NCBI RefSeq assembly: GCF_017254865.1
Contig: NZ_JAFKCV010000003.1
Span: forward strand, 248,001-312,000
Origin: Bowmanella dokdonensis
GTDB taxonomy: Bacteria > Pseudomonadota > Gammaproteobacteria > Enterobacterales > Alteromonadaceae
Length of the DNA: 64,000 bases
Direction: 5' to 3'
Within the stretch, counting starts at the first letter, position 1, and each line of letters opens with the position of its first letter. The translations under genes were made by a program, and so were the position numbers. Below, piece after piece: positions 9,238 to 20,480 of the stretch. The notes below the pieces were generated by a model that saw only the letters and a list, made by a program, of their open reading frames with translations, was not told the DNA's origin and made no database searches.

Positions 9238-10326
9238 ATGAAAGAATCCGTACTGCGTAAGCTCGAGTCCTTGCAGGAGCGTTTTGAAGAAGTCCAGGCC
9301 CTGCTCGGTGATGCCGGGGTGATTGCCAATCAGGACAGGTTTCGCAATTTGTCCAGGGAATATGCTCAACTGGAAGAAGTGGTCAACTGTTTTGCTGATT
9401 ATCAGCAGGCCAGAAAAGATTTGCTCAGTGCCCAGGAGATGCTCCGTGAGGACGACGCCGAGATGCGTCAAATGGCCGAGGAGGAAGTCAAAGTGGCCAG
9501 GGACAGTATCCAGCAACTGGAAACCACTCTGCAGGTATTATTACTGCCCAAAGATCCCAACGATGACCGTAATTGCTTTCTGGAAATTCGTGCCGGTGCC
9601 GGCGGAGACGAAGCAGCCATTTTCGCCGGGGATCTGTTCCGTATGTACAGTCGTTACGCCGAGGCCCGGCGCTGGCGGGTGGAGATTGTCAGTGCCAGTG
9701 AGGGCGAACATGGCGGCTACAAGGAAGTTATCGCCAATGTGGTGGGTGAGGGAGCTTACGGCACACTTAAATTTGAATCAGGAGGGCACAGGGTACAGCG
9801 CGTGCCCGAAACGGAATCCCAGGGACGTATCCATACCTCCGCTTGCACTGTTGCCGTGCTGCCTGAGCTGCCTGAGTCTGAAGCCATCTCCATCAATCCT
9901 GCCGAATTGAAAGTGGATACCTTCCGTGCCAGTGGTGCCGGTGGACAGCACGTGAACAAGACTGACTCGGCCATCCGCATCACCCACTTGCCATCGGGCA
10001 TGGTGGTGGAGTGCCAGGATGAACGCTCCCAGCATAAGAACCGGGCTAAAGCCATGTCTGTGCTGGCAGCCAGGCTGAATCAGGCTGAGCAGGAAAAACG
10101 TGCTTCCCAGGAGGCCACTACCCGTCGTAATCTGGTGGGCAGCGGCGATCGCTCCGAACGTATCCGTACCTACAATTTTCCTCAGGGGCGGGTGACGGAT
10201 CACCGTATCAACCTGACCCTGTACAAGCTTGATGAAGTCGTGGAGGGACATTTAGACAGCATTCTGGGCCCCATCCGCCAGGAACATCAGGCCGACCTGC
10301 TGGCGTCCTTATCCGACGATGCCTGA
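9238..10326 (+). CDS. prfA: Peptide chain release factor 1
   Basis: Recognises UAA/UAG stop codons and triggers peptide release. 362 residues, with the GGQ motif in [14 protein letters not shown] (near residue 235), whose Gln is the target of PrmC methylation. The start is the ATG at 9238 ([11 protein letters not shown], as in E. coli MKPSIVAKLEA), not the TTG two codons earlier. The 3' end overlaps prmC by 8 nt, coupling the enzyme to its substrate. Confidence 0.98.
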   Translation: MKESVLRKLESLQERFEEVQALLGDAGVIANQDRFRNLSREYAQLEEVVNCFADYQQARKDLLSAQEMLREDDAEMRQMAEEEVKVARDSIQQLETTLQVLLLPKDPNDDRNCFLEIRAGAGGDEAAIFAGDLFRMYSRYAEARRWRVEIVSASEGEHGGYKEVIANVVGEGAYGTLKFESGGHRVQRVPETESQGRIHTSACTVAVLPELPESEAISINPAELKVDTFRASGAGGQHVNKTDSAIRITHLPSGMVVECQDERSQHKNRAKAMSVLAARLNQAEQEKRASQEATTRRNLVGSGDRSERIRTYNFPQGRVTDHRINLTLYKLDEVVEGHLDSILGPIRQEHQADLLASLSDDA

Positions 10327-11167
10327 AGTCCCCTGTATTGAGCAGGCCCTGAGATGGGCAAGGCAGCAACTTCAGGAACTTGATGATGCTGCCATAGACG
10401 CCCGTCTGTTGCTGGGGCACTGTGTGGAAAAGCCGGTCGTCTACCTGCATACCTGGCCTGACAGGCCACTCGATGAGCAACAGTGGCAGCAATTCAAAGA
10501 GTTAATCAGTAAGCGCAAGAAGGGTGTGCCGGTGGCGCACCTGGTTGGCTACCGGGATTTCTGGACATTGCGTTTGCAAGTCAGTGACAAGACCCTGATC
10601 CCCCGTCCGGAAACCGAGCTGCTGGTCGAGACCGCCCTTGAAAAACTGCCGGAAACCAAAGCCAGGATATTGGACTTGGGCACGGGCACCGGGGCTATCG
10701 CCCTTTCCCTGGCGTCTGAACGCCAGGACTGCCATGTGACTGGGCTGGATTTCGACCCGGATATTGTCGCCCTGGCAGCACAGAACGCCCGTCTTAACGG
10801 GCTGAACAACCTGACCTTCCTTGTCAGTGACTGGTTCAGCGCTCTGCAAGCCCGGTCTTTTGATCTGATTGTCAGCAATCCCCCCTATGTGGAGCCTGAC
10901 AGCCCCTGGCTGGACCAGGGAGATGTGCGCTACGAACCGCAAAGTGCCCTGGTGGCGGAACACAACGGCCTGGCTGATCTGGAAAAAATTATCTGTCTGG
11001 CCCCGCAATATCTGGTTGATAAAGGCTGGCTGCTGCTGGAACATGGGTATCAACAAAGCCGGGCCGTACAAGACAAACTAATCCAACGAGGCTTTTGTCA
11101 CGTAACTACCCTCAGGGATCTGGCCGGACTGGACAGAGTTAGCCTGGGTCAATACGTCGTTGGCTGA
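10319..11167 (+). CDS. prmC: Release factor glutamine methyltransferase PrmC (HemK)
   Basis: SAM-dependent N5-glutamine methyltransferase acting on the GGQ glutamine of RF1 and RF2. 282 residues: an N-terminal helical domain, the SAM motif [15 protein letters not shown] (about residues 119-133), and the catalytic NPPY at about residue 184. It overlaps prfA by 8 nt. In E. coli sirB2 follows directly. Here an HD-GYP regulator is inserted. Confidence 0.97.
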   Translation: MPEVPCIEQALRWARQQLQELDDAAIDARLLLGHCVEKPVVYLHTWPDRPLDEQQWQQFKELISKRKKGVPVAHLVGYRDFWTLRLQVSDKTLIPRPETELLVETALEKLPETKARILDLGTGTGAIALSLASERQDCHVTGLDFDPDIVALAAQNARLNGLNNLTFLVSDWFSALQARSFDLIVSNPPYVEPDSPWLDQGDVRYEPQSALVAEHNGLADLEKIICLAPQYLVDKGWLLLEHGYQQSRAVQDKLIQRGFCHVTTLRDLAGLDRVSLGQYVVG

Positions 11168-11260
11168 TTGCATTAACCTTTTGCACTGACTATAAGAAAC
11201 TGTTAACTCTATGAATTAAATAGTAATGCCAATCGCGTTGGTGTTTTCGGGGGCTCTAAG

Positions 11261-12829
11261 ATGTCGGATGAACTGTTGTTTCTGGATGAGTCGGAAGAGG
11301 ATGTAGTAACAGGACGCAGTACCTGGAAGGTTTTGATTGTTGATGATGAGCCCGAAGTCCATGCCGTGACCAAACTGGCTCTGAGTGACTTTGTCTTCCA
11401 GGAAAAGGGCATAGAGTTTATCAGCGCCTACACGGGCGCCGAAGCAAAAGATATCTTCCTTGAACATCCGGACATTGCCATTGTGCTGCTGGATGTGGTG
11501 ATGGAAACCGACGACGCCGGTCTGCAGGTCGCCGACTTTATCCGCAACGACGCCAATAACCACTTTACACGCATTATTCTGCGCACCGGCCAGCCGGGAC
11601 AGGCGCCGGAAAAAGATGTCATTATCAATTACGATATCAATGACTACAAATCCAAGACCGAGCTGACCGCTCAGAAGCTGTTTACCGTGGTTATCTCTAC
11701 ATTGCGGTCCTACCGGGACATCATGGTCATAGAGGAAAATCGCCAGGGCTTGGAGAAAATTATCGAGGCCTCGGCAGACCTGTTCAGTATCCACTCATTG
11801 GAAAGCTTTATTGACGGCATTATTCAGCAGCTTTCGTCGCTTCTGGGTGGCACTCAGGATGCCGCCTATATCACCTCTGCCGTAGCCGGGCCCCGGCCTA
11901 TAGATAACCAGTCGTCTTCCGATTTCTATGTGTTTACCGGCAAAGGGGATTTTGCCGATGACGAAGGGCGTCCCCTGGAAAGCGTTTTGCGAGGCGATCA
12001 ACTGGAGTCCTGTCGCAGGGCGCTGCGGGAGCGGGAAATCGTCTACGAAGATGAGTATCTGGTGGCCTACTGCAACAGCAAGACCATGCGGGGTTCGTTG
12101 CTGTACTTGTCGGGGTTGCCGAGAAAACTGACCAAGACCGACAAACACTTGCTGGAGATCTTCTCGCAAAACGTTCAGATAGCCTTCGACAATGTATTAC
12201 TGACCAAGGATATTGAAGACACGCAAAGGGAGATCGTCGAACGCCTGGGGCAGGCCCTGGAAAAGCAGATGGGAGGTGGCAAGCATATCCAGCGGATGGC
12301 ACTGATTTGTGAGTTACTCGGTCGGGAATACGGGCTGGAGAAAGAAGAGCTGGATATCCTCAAGCTGGCAGTGCCCCTGCACGATGTGGGCAAACTCAGG
12401 ATACCCGAATCCATCCTGCTCAAACCCGGTAAACTGAACGAGGAAGAGCAGGCTATAGTGCGTAATCACGCGGAGTTTGGTTACGAGTTGCTTAAAGACT
12501 CCCGGCGGCCCATCATCAAGACAGCCGCCTTGCTGGCCCGCGATCACCATGAATACTGGGATGGCAACGGTTACCCGAGGGGACTCAAAGGAGAGGAAAT
12601 CCACCTGTACTGCCGGATTACTTCCCTGGCCGATGTATTCGATGCGCTGCATGCCAGGCGCTGCTATAAGGACGCCTGGTCCCTGGACAAGGTCCTGGAT
12701 ACCATCAGGCAGCAGCGCGGCAGGCAGTTCGACCCCAGGCTGGTGGATATTCTGCTGGCCAACCGGGACAAGCTCGAAGCCATTGCCTTTGCCTACCCGG
12801 ATGACTTACCCCAAGAAGAGGACGTTTGA
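11261..12829 (+). CDS. Response regulator with DUF3369 and HD-GYP domains
   Basis: Predicted cyclic-di-GMP phosphodiesterase under phosphorelay control, 522 residues. The N-terminal receiver-like domain has VLIVDDEPEVHA (about 24-35) and the phospho-acceptor Asp78 in VLLDVVM. A central DUF3369 sensor region (about 160-310) follows. The C-terminal HD-GYP domain has LHDVGKLRIP and HHEYWDGNGYPRGLKG, all canonical, so it is probably active. It lies 93 nt after prmC and interrupts the usual prmC-sirB2 link. No histidine kinase gene is adjacent, so its partner is elsewhere. Its own promoter is likely in the 11168-11260 gap, but I could not place it confidently. Confidence 0.93.
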   Translation: MSDELLFLDESEEDVVTGRSTWKVLIVDDEPEVHAVTKLALSDFVFQEKGIEFISAYTGAEAKDIFLEHPDIAIVLLDVVMETDDAGLQVADFIRNDANNHFTRIILRTGQPGQAPEKDVIINYDINDYKSKTELTAQKLFTVVISTLRSYRDIMVIEENRQGLEKIIEASADLFSIHSLESFIDGIIQQLSSLLGGTQDAAYITSAVAGPRPIDNQSSSDFYVFTGKGDFADDEGRPLESVLRGDQLESCRRALREREIVYEDEYLVAYCNSKTMRGSLLYLSGLPRKLTKTDKHLLEIFSQNVQIAFDNVLLTKDIEDTQREIVERLGQALEKQMGGGKHIQRMALICELLGREYGLEKEELDILKLAVPLHDVGKLRIPESILLKPGKLNEEEQAIVRNHAEFGYELLKDSRRPIIKTAALLARDHHEYWDGNGYPRGLKGEEIHLYCRITSLADVFDALHARRCYKDAWSLDKVLDTIRQQRGRQFDPRLVDILLANRDKLEAIAFAYPDDLPQEEDV

Positions 12830-12898
12830 GGTTAAATCCGTCGCACCTTCATGCCGTTAGTCTTAACCTTGAGTTAAAGACTCGATTTTCACACGCTC

Positions 12899-12929
12899 AG
12901 GCAGTAAAGTTGGGGCCTTTACTGTGCCT
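12899..12929. repeat. Imperfect inverted repeat upstream of sirB2
   Basis: AGGCAGTAAAG (12899-12909) pairs with CTTTACTGTGCCT (12917-12929) with one unpaired base. It could be an operator or a weak hairpin in the 145-nt space before sirB2. A second weak dyad, GTCTTAAC / GTTAAAGAC, lies just upstream near 12860-12881. Confidence 0.35.
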
Positions 12930-12974
12930 TGGCGTAGTAACCGGCCCATAAAAAGATAACAATAAGGTGTTGCC

Positions 12975-13352
12975 ATGTACCTGCTTCTCAAACATCTGCA
13001 TTTGACCACCATTGCGCTGAGCCTGTCCCTGTTTATTCTGCGTTTTTATTGGGTGCTCAAAGGCTCTGCCATGATGCAGAAAAAATGGGTCAAAGTGGTA
13101 CCCCATATCGTTGACACCGTACTGCTGGCCAGCGCCATCGGCCTGACCATTGTGATTGCCCAGTATCCTTTCGTACACGCCTGGCTGACCGAAAAAGTCA
13201 TGGCCGTCCTGCTGTATATCCTGATGGGTATGGTGGCGTTGAAACTGGGACGCACCCTCTTTATCCGCTGGATTGGGTTTATCGGCGCACTTTGCTGGTT
13301 GGCCTTTGCCGCCAAGGTCGCCCTGTTCAAGCAGCCGCTGTTATTCTCCTGA
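12975..13352 (+). CDS. sirB2: SirB2-family inner-membrane protein
   Basis: 125 residues with four hydrophobic segments and short loops, which fits the SirB2/YchQ family. It starts MYLLLKHLHLTTIALSLSLF. The molecular function is unknown. The position between prmC and sirB1/kdsA is conserved in E. coli (prmC-sirB2-sirB1-kdsA). sirB1 starts 18 nt downstream. Confidence 0.88.
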   Translation: MYLLLKHLHLTTIALSLSLFILRFYWVLKGSAMMQKKWVKVVPHIVDTVLLASAIGLTIVIAQYPFVHAWLTEKVMAVLLYILMGMVALKLGRTLFIRWIGFIGALCWLAFAAKVALFKQPLLFS

Positions 13353-13370
13353 CAAGCCTCGTTCCAGGCG

Positions 13371-14210
13371 ATGTCGCAGTCTTTAGCCTTTGAGGTGCCA
13401 GTGTCGCTCCTGCATTTTGAATTTGATCAGCCTCCGACTTTAGCTTCAGCCTTACGACTGGCCGGATTGTTCGACCCGGGAATTGATCCCGATTACTGCT
13501 CCGGTCAGGTCGCTGAATGGACGGACTACTGTCAACGGCATATCGATCCCTGTCTGTCGTTGCAGGCCAGGCTCAACGCCCTGAGGCAAGTGTTTTACCG
13601 GCACCTTGGCGTGACGGGCCAGGGCAGCCATCTGATGTCCTCCAAAGCTGCAATGATGCACCAGGTCATTGCCTATCGCACTGGTGGTGCTGTATGTCTG
13701 GGCCTGTTGTTTTGCCACCTGGGACGGGGACTGGGACTGGACTTGTCCGGCGTGATATTTCCCGGTCACTATCTGATTCGTCATCGCATCAGTCCGAGCC
13801 GCAGCGATTTCATCGATCCCCTGACCGGCGAACAACTGAGCTGGACCATGCTGGCGAACCTCTATGAGAGTCTTACCGGTGAATCGCAGGACAGCCTCGG
13901 CGAAGTCATGTTGCAACCTGCAGATACCCGCCAGACACTGATCAGGTTGTTGCAGAATATCAAGGCCGCCTGTATGGCCGAGCAGCAACCGGAGCAGGCA
14001 TTGACAGCCTGTGATCTGCTGGTTCAGCTCTGTCCGGAGGATCCTTATGAGCGGCGTGACCGGGGCTTTGTTTATCAGCAGCTTGATTGTTACAGGGGAG
14101 CGCTGGCAGACTACCGCTACTATATCCGGCAATGTCCTCAGGATCCCGCTGCCCACTTGTTGAAAATGCGCCTCAGGCATGTCAGTCCACAAGAGGATGT
14201 CCTGCATTGA
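13371..14210 (+). CDS. sirB1: SirB1-family protein (transglutaminase-like plus TPR)
   Basis: 279 residues, matching the YchA/SirB1 family. The N-terminal part is a transglutaminase-like SirB1 domain: NALRQVFYRHLGVTGQ, then GGAVCLGLLFCHLGRGLGL, then FPGHYLIRHR. The C-terminal part (about 200-275) forms TPR-like helices ending in ADYRYYIRQCPQDPAAHLLK. The biochemical role is not established. Gene order sirB2-sirB1-kdsA is preserved except for the intervening DUF819 gene. Confidence 0.87.
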   Translation: MSQSLAFEVPVSLLHFEFDQPPTLASALRLAGLFDPGIDPDYCSGQVAEWTDYCQRHIDPCLSLQARLNALRQVFYRHLGVTGQGSHLMSSKAAMMHQVIAYRTGGAVCLGLLFCHLGRGLGLDLSGVIFPGHYLIRHRISPSRSDFIDPLTGEQLSWTMLANLYESLTGESQDSLGEVMLQPADTRQTLIRLLQNIKAACMAEQQPEQALTACDLLVQLCPEDPYERRDRGFVYQQLDCYRGALADYRYYIRQCPQDPAAHLLKMRLRHVSPQEDVLH

Positions 14211-14261
14211 TAAGCGGACCCGATGCCCTTTGCAATCCCATAATAATGAAAAGGAGTCTGC

Positions 14262-16356
<2,095 letters not shown>

Positions 16357-16357
<1 letters not shown>

Positions 16358-16971
16358 TGGACGCGCTGCTGATCACCGATATTTTCGGTGCCGGTGATCA
16401 CAACCAGTCTGTCTTGCAGACGCTGGGCTCTGTCGCCGGACATTTGTCCATTGTATCACCCTATGGGCAGGCAGTGACTTTTGCCAGCGAAGGGGAGGCG
16501 TACGAGGCATTTATACGGCTATCGGGTCATGAAGATTACGCCAGCCGGGTGGGCAGGGCAGTACAGGCGCTGACTCGGCCCACGCTGGTTATCGGCTTCA
16601 GCGCCGGTGGCAGCGCTGCGTGGCGGGCATTGGCCGGATATAGTGGCGGGATGGTTAAAGCCCTGCTGGCCTTTTATCCTGGTCAAATACGGCATCATCT
16701 GCAGCTTGAGATTACCGTACCCAGCTACCTGTTATTTGCCGATGAGGCACATTTTTCAGTGCAACAGATCATGAAGCAATTACAGGGGCGGGTGAGTCAA
16801 CTGAAGCTGCCCTGTCAGCACGGTTTTATGAATCCCCGGTCTGGCGGGTATGACGCTGCATGGCAGAATAAAATACTGGAGGGCCTGGAGGAAGTGGTCC
16901 GCGGCAGGCAAAACATGGAACAATGGTTTACGGGGTTGAGTAAGATCTGTGGTGGTCAGGGGGTGCCATGA
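16357..16971 (+). CDS. Dienelactone-hydrolase-like alpha/beta hydrolase
   Basis: 204 residues. The nucleophile elbow is GFSAGGSAAW (about 99-108), a candidate acid is in the LLFADEAH stretch and the His is in QHGFMNPRSGGYD. This gives a plausible Ser-Asp-His hydrolase related to the dienelactone hydrolase family. The ATG overlaps the kdsA stop (TGATG), so it is the last gene of the kdsA operon. The substrate is unknown. A GC-rich hairpin (GGCGGG-N6-CCCGCC, about 16975-16992) without a T-run follows. Confidence 0.7.
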
Positions 16972-17088
16972 ACGGGCGGGACAAGGCCCGCCGTCCTGCG
17001 TAATTAGCGAAATCTGTCAGGGGCTGGCACTGGTGGCTGCCGCTGACTGCCGATCCCTCAGCAATGGATGTTTGCAGATGCCGGTCAA

Positions 17089-17352
17089 TTATTCTGAAGT
17101 CTGACGATTCTCCAGGCTCTGGCTGGTGGTCTGGTAAAGGGCCAGCATTTCTTCCTTATTCACCTTGGCGCTTTGCGCTATCCATTGCGGGGAAGATTCA
17201 ACACGGGGCAATTCCAATGTGGACAAGGCGCCTTGAATATAATCACTGGTCTGGTTTTCGAGCCAGTTCTGATCGAGGATCTCACTGGCCTGGGCCAATT
17301 GACCGGTGAACAATATTAGGCTGGTGACCAAAGTTCTGGTAAAGTTTTTCAT
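17089..17352 (-). CDS. Small exported protein of unknown function
   Basis: 87 residues. The N-terminal signal is MKNFTRTLVTSLILFTGQLAQA, with a likely cleavage after AQA. The mature part of about 65 residues is acidic and Gln/Ser-rich. The start is the ATG at 17352, with a GAGG ribosome site 8 nt upstream, rather than the TTG two codons earlier. It is divergent from gcvA across an AT-rich region. I recognise no family. Confidence 0.6.
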   Translation of the reverse strand: MKNFTRTLVTSLILFTGQLAQASEILDQNWLENQTSDYIQGALSTLELPRVESSPQWIAQSAKVNKEEMLALYQTTSQSLENRQTSE

Positions 17353-17404
17353 CTGCAAAACCTCAAGTAAAAATAATGTTAAAATTACGCTTCTGTGAGA
17401 ACTG

Positions 17405-17413
17405 TGTTACAAT
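17405..17413 (+). promoter_or_regulatory. Possible extended -10 promoter toward gcvA
   Basis: TGTTACAAT (TGn plus TACAAT) in the gcvA leader region. It would start transcription near 17420, just before the hairpin at 17426-17448. Confidence 0.35.
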
Positions 17414-17425
17414 TTTGTTTCCGTT

Positions 17426-17453
17426 AACTTCTTTTTCATAAAGAAGTTTTTTA
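17426..17453 (+). terminator. Strong terminator-like hairpin in the gcvA upstream region
   Basis: AACTTCTTT-N5-AAAGAAGTT is a perfect 9-bp stem, followed by a T-run on the plus strand. It lies inside a divergent intergenic region where no plus-strand gene ends. It could be an attenuator in the gcvA leader or the end of a small RNA. Confidence 0.6.
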
Positions 17454-17547
17454 TCTCACGGTTAAAATATAGCCTAAACTTGCTTGGTATTAAATTGACA
17501 TTAATTCGGGCAAGTAGATTAAAAAAACTAATGGAAGAGTCATTCTG

Positions 17548-18456
17548 ATGTCACGACGTTTGCCACCGCTGAACTCCCTCAAGGCCTTCGAAGCTGCGGC
17601 CCGGCATCTGAGTTTTACCCGGGCAGCCGATGAGCTGTTTGTGACACAGGCAGCGGTGAGTCACCAGATCAAGGCCCTGGAGGAGTTCCTCGGCATCAAG
17701 CTGTTCCTGCGCAAGAACCGCTCATTGCTTCTGACTGAAGAAGGGCAGGGCTATTATCTTGATATCAAAGACATTTTCGCTTCACTGCAGGATGCCACCC
17801 AGCGCCTGTTGGCGCGAGGCGCCAAGGGTGCCATCACCGTAGCCCTGCCGCCCAGCTTTGCTATTCAATGGCTGGTGCCCAGGATCCACAAGTTCAGTGT
17901 GGAGCATCCGGATATTGATGTCAGGATCAAGGCAGTGGATTTCGATGAAGGGCACCTGACCGACGATGTGGATGTGGCCATTTACTATGGACGCGGAAAG
18001 TGGCCTGGCCTGCATGCGGACAAACTGCACACCGAATACCTGACCCCTATCTGTTCTCCCCTGTTGTTCCAGTCAGACAAGCCCCTGGATACCCTGGATG
18101 ACCTGCGCTTCCATACTTTGTTGCATGATTCGTCCCGGGAGCCCTGGAAACATTGGATCCGGGAGTTCAACGTGCTGGGCGTGAACGTCAATCAGGGGCC
18201 TATCTTCAGTCACTCCATGCTGGTTCTTCAGGCTGCCGCGCTTGGCCAGGGCATTGCGTTGGGTCATTCGGTACTGGCCCGGGCTGAAATTCAAAGCGGA
18301 AGGCTCATCTGTCCCTTCGAGGAGCGACTGATCACCCGTAATGCCTATTATCTGGTGTGCCATGAATCCCAGGCTGAGTTGGGTAAGATAGCCACATTCC
18401 GTGACTGGGTGCTGACCCAGGTAAGAGAAGAGCAAGGGGAAGATGATTTTGCCTGA
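17548..18456 (+). CDS. gcvA: Glycine cleavage system transcriptional regulator GcvA
   Basis: LysR-type regulator, 302 residues. The N-terminal helix-turn-helix SFTRAADELFVTQAAVSHQIKALE (residues about 23-46; core FVTQAAVSHQIK) is nearly the E. coli GcvA sequence. The effector domain keeps DDVDVAIYYGRGKWPGL and NQGPIFSHSMLVLQAAALGQG. In E. coli GcvA activates or represses gcvTHP and is followed by ygdD and rlmM. Here a hydrolase gene is inserted between gcvA and ygdD, overlapping gcvA by 14 nt. Confidence 0.93.
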   Translation: MSRRLPPLNSLKAFEAAARHLSFTRAADELFVTQAAVSHQIKALEEFLGIKLFLRKNRSLLLTEEGQGYYLDIKDIFASLQDATQRLLARGAKGAITVALPPSFAIQWLVPRIHKFSVEHPDIDVRIKAVDFDEGHLTDDVDVAIYYGRGKWPGLHADKLHTEYLTPICSPLLFQSDKPLDTLDDLRFHTLLHDSSREPWKHWIREFNVLGVNVNQGPIFSHSMLVLQAAALGQGIALGHSVLARAEIQSGRLICPFEERLITRNAYYLVCHESQAELGKIATFRDWVLTQVREEQGEDDFA

Positions 18457-19063
18457 AAAGGGCGGTCCGCCAAAAGTCACACTGATCCTGGCCCATGGAG
18501 CCGGGGCCGGTATGCACAGCGAGTTTATGCTGCAGATGGACAGGTTGCTGGCTGTATCCGGTATCAAGGTTTTACGCTTCAATTTTGACTATATGCAAAA
18601 AGCCGAACAGGAAAACAAGCGGCGTCCACCCGACAGCATGGACAAGCTGCAGCAATGTTTTCTGCGCTGCGTAGAAAAGGCGGATAACGAGCTGCCGCTT
18701 TTTATCGGGGGTAAGTCCATGGGGGGCAGGGTCGCCAGCATGGTCCTCAATGAGACCCGGGCCCTTGGCGGGATCTGCCTGGGGTATCCGTTCCATCCGC
18801 CGGGCAAGCCTGACAAGTTGCGTGTCGGCCATCTTCAGGAGACAGGTAAGCCGCTGCTTGTCTTGCAGGGGCAGCGCGATCCCTTCGGTAACGAGCTGGA
18901 GATGAGCGGTTATGGGTTGCACAGTCGGATCCGGGTCCATGTGCTGCCGGATGGGGATCACAGCTTCACACCACGTAAATCATCCGGCGTAACAGCGCAG
19001 CAGAATCTGCAGCAGGCGGCCCGGGTTATTGATGACTTCATCGGAGAACAATTATGCAGGTGA
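18443..19063 (+). CDS. KANL3/Tex30-type alpha/beta hydrolase
   Basis: 206 residues. The N-terminal oxyanion segment is LILAHGAGAGMHSEFM, the nucleophile elbow is GGKSMGGRVAS (Ser near residue 93), the acid is probably in LVLQGQRDPFG and the His is in DGDHSFTPRK. This pattern matches the KANL3/Tex30-type alpha/beta hydrolase family found widely in proteobacteria. The substrate is unknown. It overlaps gcvA by 14 nt and ygdD by 10 nt, so it is translationally coupled in the gcvA-ygdD-rlmM transcript. Confidence 0.85.
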   Translation: MILPEKGGPPKVTLILAHGAGAGMHSEFMLQMDRLLAVSGIKVLRFNFDYMQKAEQENKRRPPDSMDKLQQCFLRCVEKADNELPLFIGGKSMGGRVASMVLNETRALGGICLGYPFHPPGKPDKLRVGHLQETGKPLLVLQGQRDPFGNELEMSGYGLHSRIRVHVLPDGDHSFTPRKSSGVTAQQNLQQAARVIDDFIGEQLCR

Positions 19064-19428
19064 TCCTGAACATTGCCGCATTCCTCGGCCTCACCGGGGT
19101 GATGTTGGGAGCTTTTGCGGCTCACGGCCTCAAACACAAATTGGATGAATCCCTGCTGGCGGCATTTCAGACCGGTGTACAGTACCAGCTCTGGCACAGC
19201 CTGGCGGTGATCTTGCTGGTAGTCCTGTATCGTCAGCAGCCGCAGCCCATGCTCTACTGGTCTGCTGTTGCCATGCTCGCCGGGGTAGGGCTGTTCAGCG
19301 GCAGTTTGTATCTTCTGGCGCTGACCGGCATTAAATGGTTTGGGCCCGTTACCCCCCTCGGCGGACTGGCCATGATTCTGGGGTGGCTGCTGTTGCTTGT
19401 GGCCAGTATCAAGGGAGTCAGGACCTGA
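19054..19428 (+). CDS. ygdD: DUF423 membrane protein YgdD
   Basis: 124 residues with four transmembrane helices. Family hallmarks are LGAFAAHGLKHKL near residue 20, FQTGVQYQLWHSLAV and the C-terminal TPLGGLAMILGW. The function is unknown. Order gcvA-(hydrolase)-ygdD-rlmM follows E. coli. The stop overlaps the rlmM ATG. Confidence 0.92.
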   Translation: MQVILNIAAFLGLTGVMLGAFAAHGLKHKLDESLLAAFQTGVQYQLWHSLAVILLVVLYRQQPQPMLYWSAVAMLAGVGLFSGSLYLLALTGIKWFGPVTPLGGLAMILGWLLLLVASIKGVRT

Positions 19429-20480
19429 TGGCTGGGTTAATGGCCTATTGCCGTGCCGGATTTGAGAGCGATTTGGCCCTGGAGCTGCAGGACAAGGCCG
19501 CTTCCAGACAGATTTATGGATTTGCGCGGACACAGGGCGGCAGCGGCCATGTGCTGTTTGAGTGTTATCAGGAACACGATGCCACCAGGTTGTCCTCACT
19601 TTTACCCTTGTCGGATCTGGTGTTTGCCCGCCAGCAGTTTGCCTGCCTGGCAAAACTGGATCATCTGGAGGGCCAGGATCGCATCAGCCCGATTGTTGAG
19701 GCTTGTGAGGCCTTTCCCCTGTGCGGCGAGCTGAGAGTGGAGTATCCCGACACCACTGAAGGGCGGGAACTGTCCAGGTTTTGCCGTAAATTCTCGGTAC
19801 CGCTTCGTCAGGCCCTGCGCAAACAGGGGTTGCTCACCGCAAAGGAGCAGGCTAACCGGCCGGTGCTCTTCGCGTTTTTCACTGACAGCCGCAACGTCTG
19901 CCTGGGCGTGGCGGACCCCCAGAACGTCTCCCCGCACCCGCTGGGGATCATGCGACTCAGAACACCCGCCGATGCCCCTAGCCGCTCAAGCCTTAAGCTG
20001 GACGAGGCCATTCAGACCTTTCTGAGCCCCACAGAGCAGGAAAAACGACTGCAATCCGGCATGCAGGCGGTGGATCTGGGAGCCTGTCCCGGTGGCTGGA
20101 CCTATCAGTTAGTCCGCCGTGGCTTGTTTGTGCAGGCGGTGGATAACGGGGCAATGGCCGAGAGCCTGATGGAAACAGGACAGGTCAGGCATTTTGCCGA
20201 GGATGGCTTTAAATTCAGGCCGAAGAAAAAACATGTCCACTGGCTGGTGTGTGACATGGTGGAACAACCGGCCAAGGTGGCGCGCCTGATGGCGGACTGG
20301 CTCAGGGAGGGCTGGTGCCAGGAGGCCATCTTCAATCTCAAACTGCCCATGAAGAAGCGCTACGAATGTCTTCAGCAGGCTTTGCAGGTTATCGAGGAAC
20401 ATATGGCCGGCCGGCCCTATCAGTTACAGGCTCGGCATCTGTACCACGACAGGGAAGAAATCACCCTCCACCTTCGCTAA
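19428..20480 (+). CDS. rlmM: 23S rRNA 2'-O-ribose C2498 methyltransferase RlmM
   Basis: Methylates C2498 of 23S rRNA using SAM. 350 residues: an N-terminal THUMP-like domain (MAYCRAGFESDLALE) and a Rossmann-like methyltransferase domain with DLGACPGGWTYQLVRRG as SAM site. Catalytic-type residues lie in LVCDMVEQPAKV and FNLKLPMKKRYE. The start is the ATG overlapping the ygdD stop; MAYC four codons later is an alternative. The 3' end overlaps the convergent tgpA gene by 20 nt. Confidence 0.95.
   Translation: MAGLMAYCRAGFESDLALELQDKAASRQIYGFARTQGGSGHVLFECYQEHDATRLSSLLPLSDLVFARQQFACLAKLDHLEGQDRISPIVEACEAFPLCGELRVEYPDTTEGRELSRFCRKFSVPLRQALRKQGLLTAKEQANRPVLFAFFTDSRNVCLGVADPQNVSPHPLGIMRLRTPADAPSRSSLKLDEAIQTFLSPTEQEKRLQSGMQAVDLGACPGGWTYQLVRRGLFVQAVDNGAMAESLMETGQVRHFAEDGFKFRPKKKHVHWLVCDMVEQPAKVARLMADWLREGWCQEAIFNLKLPMKKRYECLQQALQVIEEHMAGRPYQLQARHLYHDREEITLHLR

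Noticed and set aside
17353-17547. A GcvB small RNA homologue beside gcvA
   Set aside because: I looked for GcvB-like sequence and found no convincing match; only an unexplained hairpin is reported.
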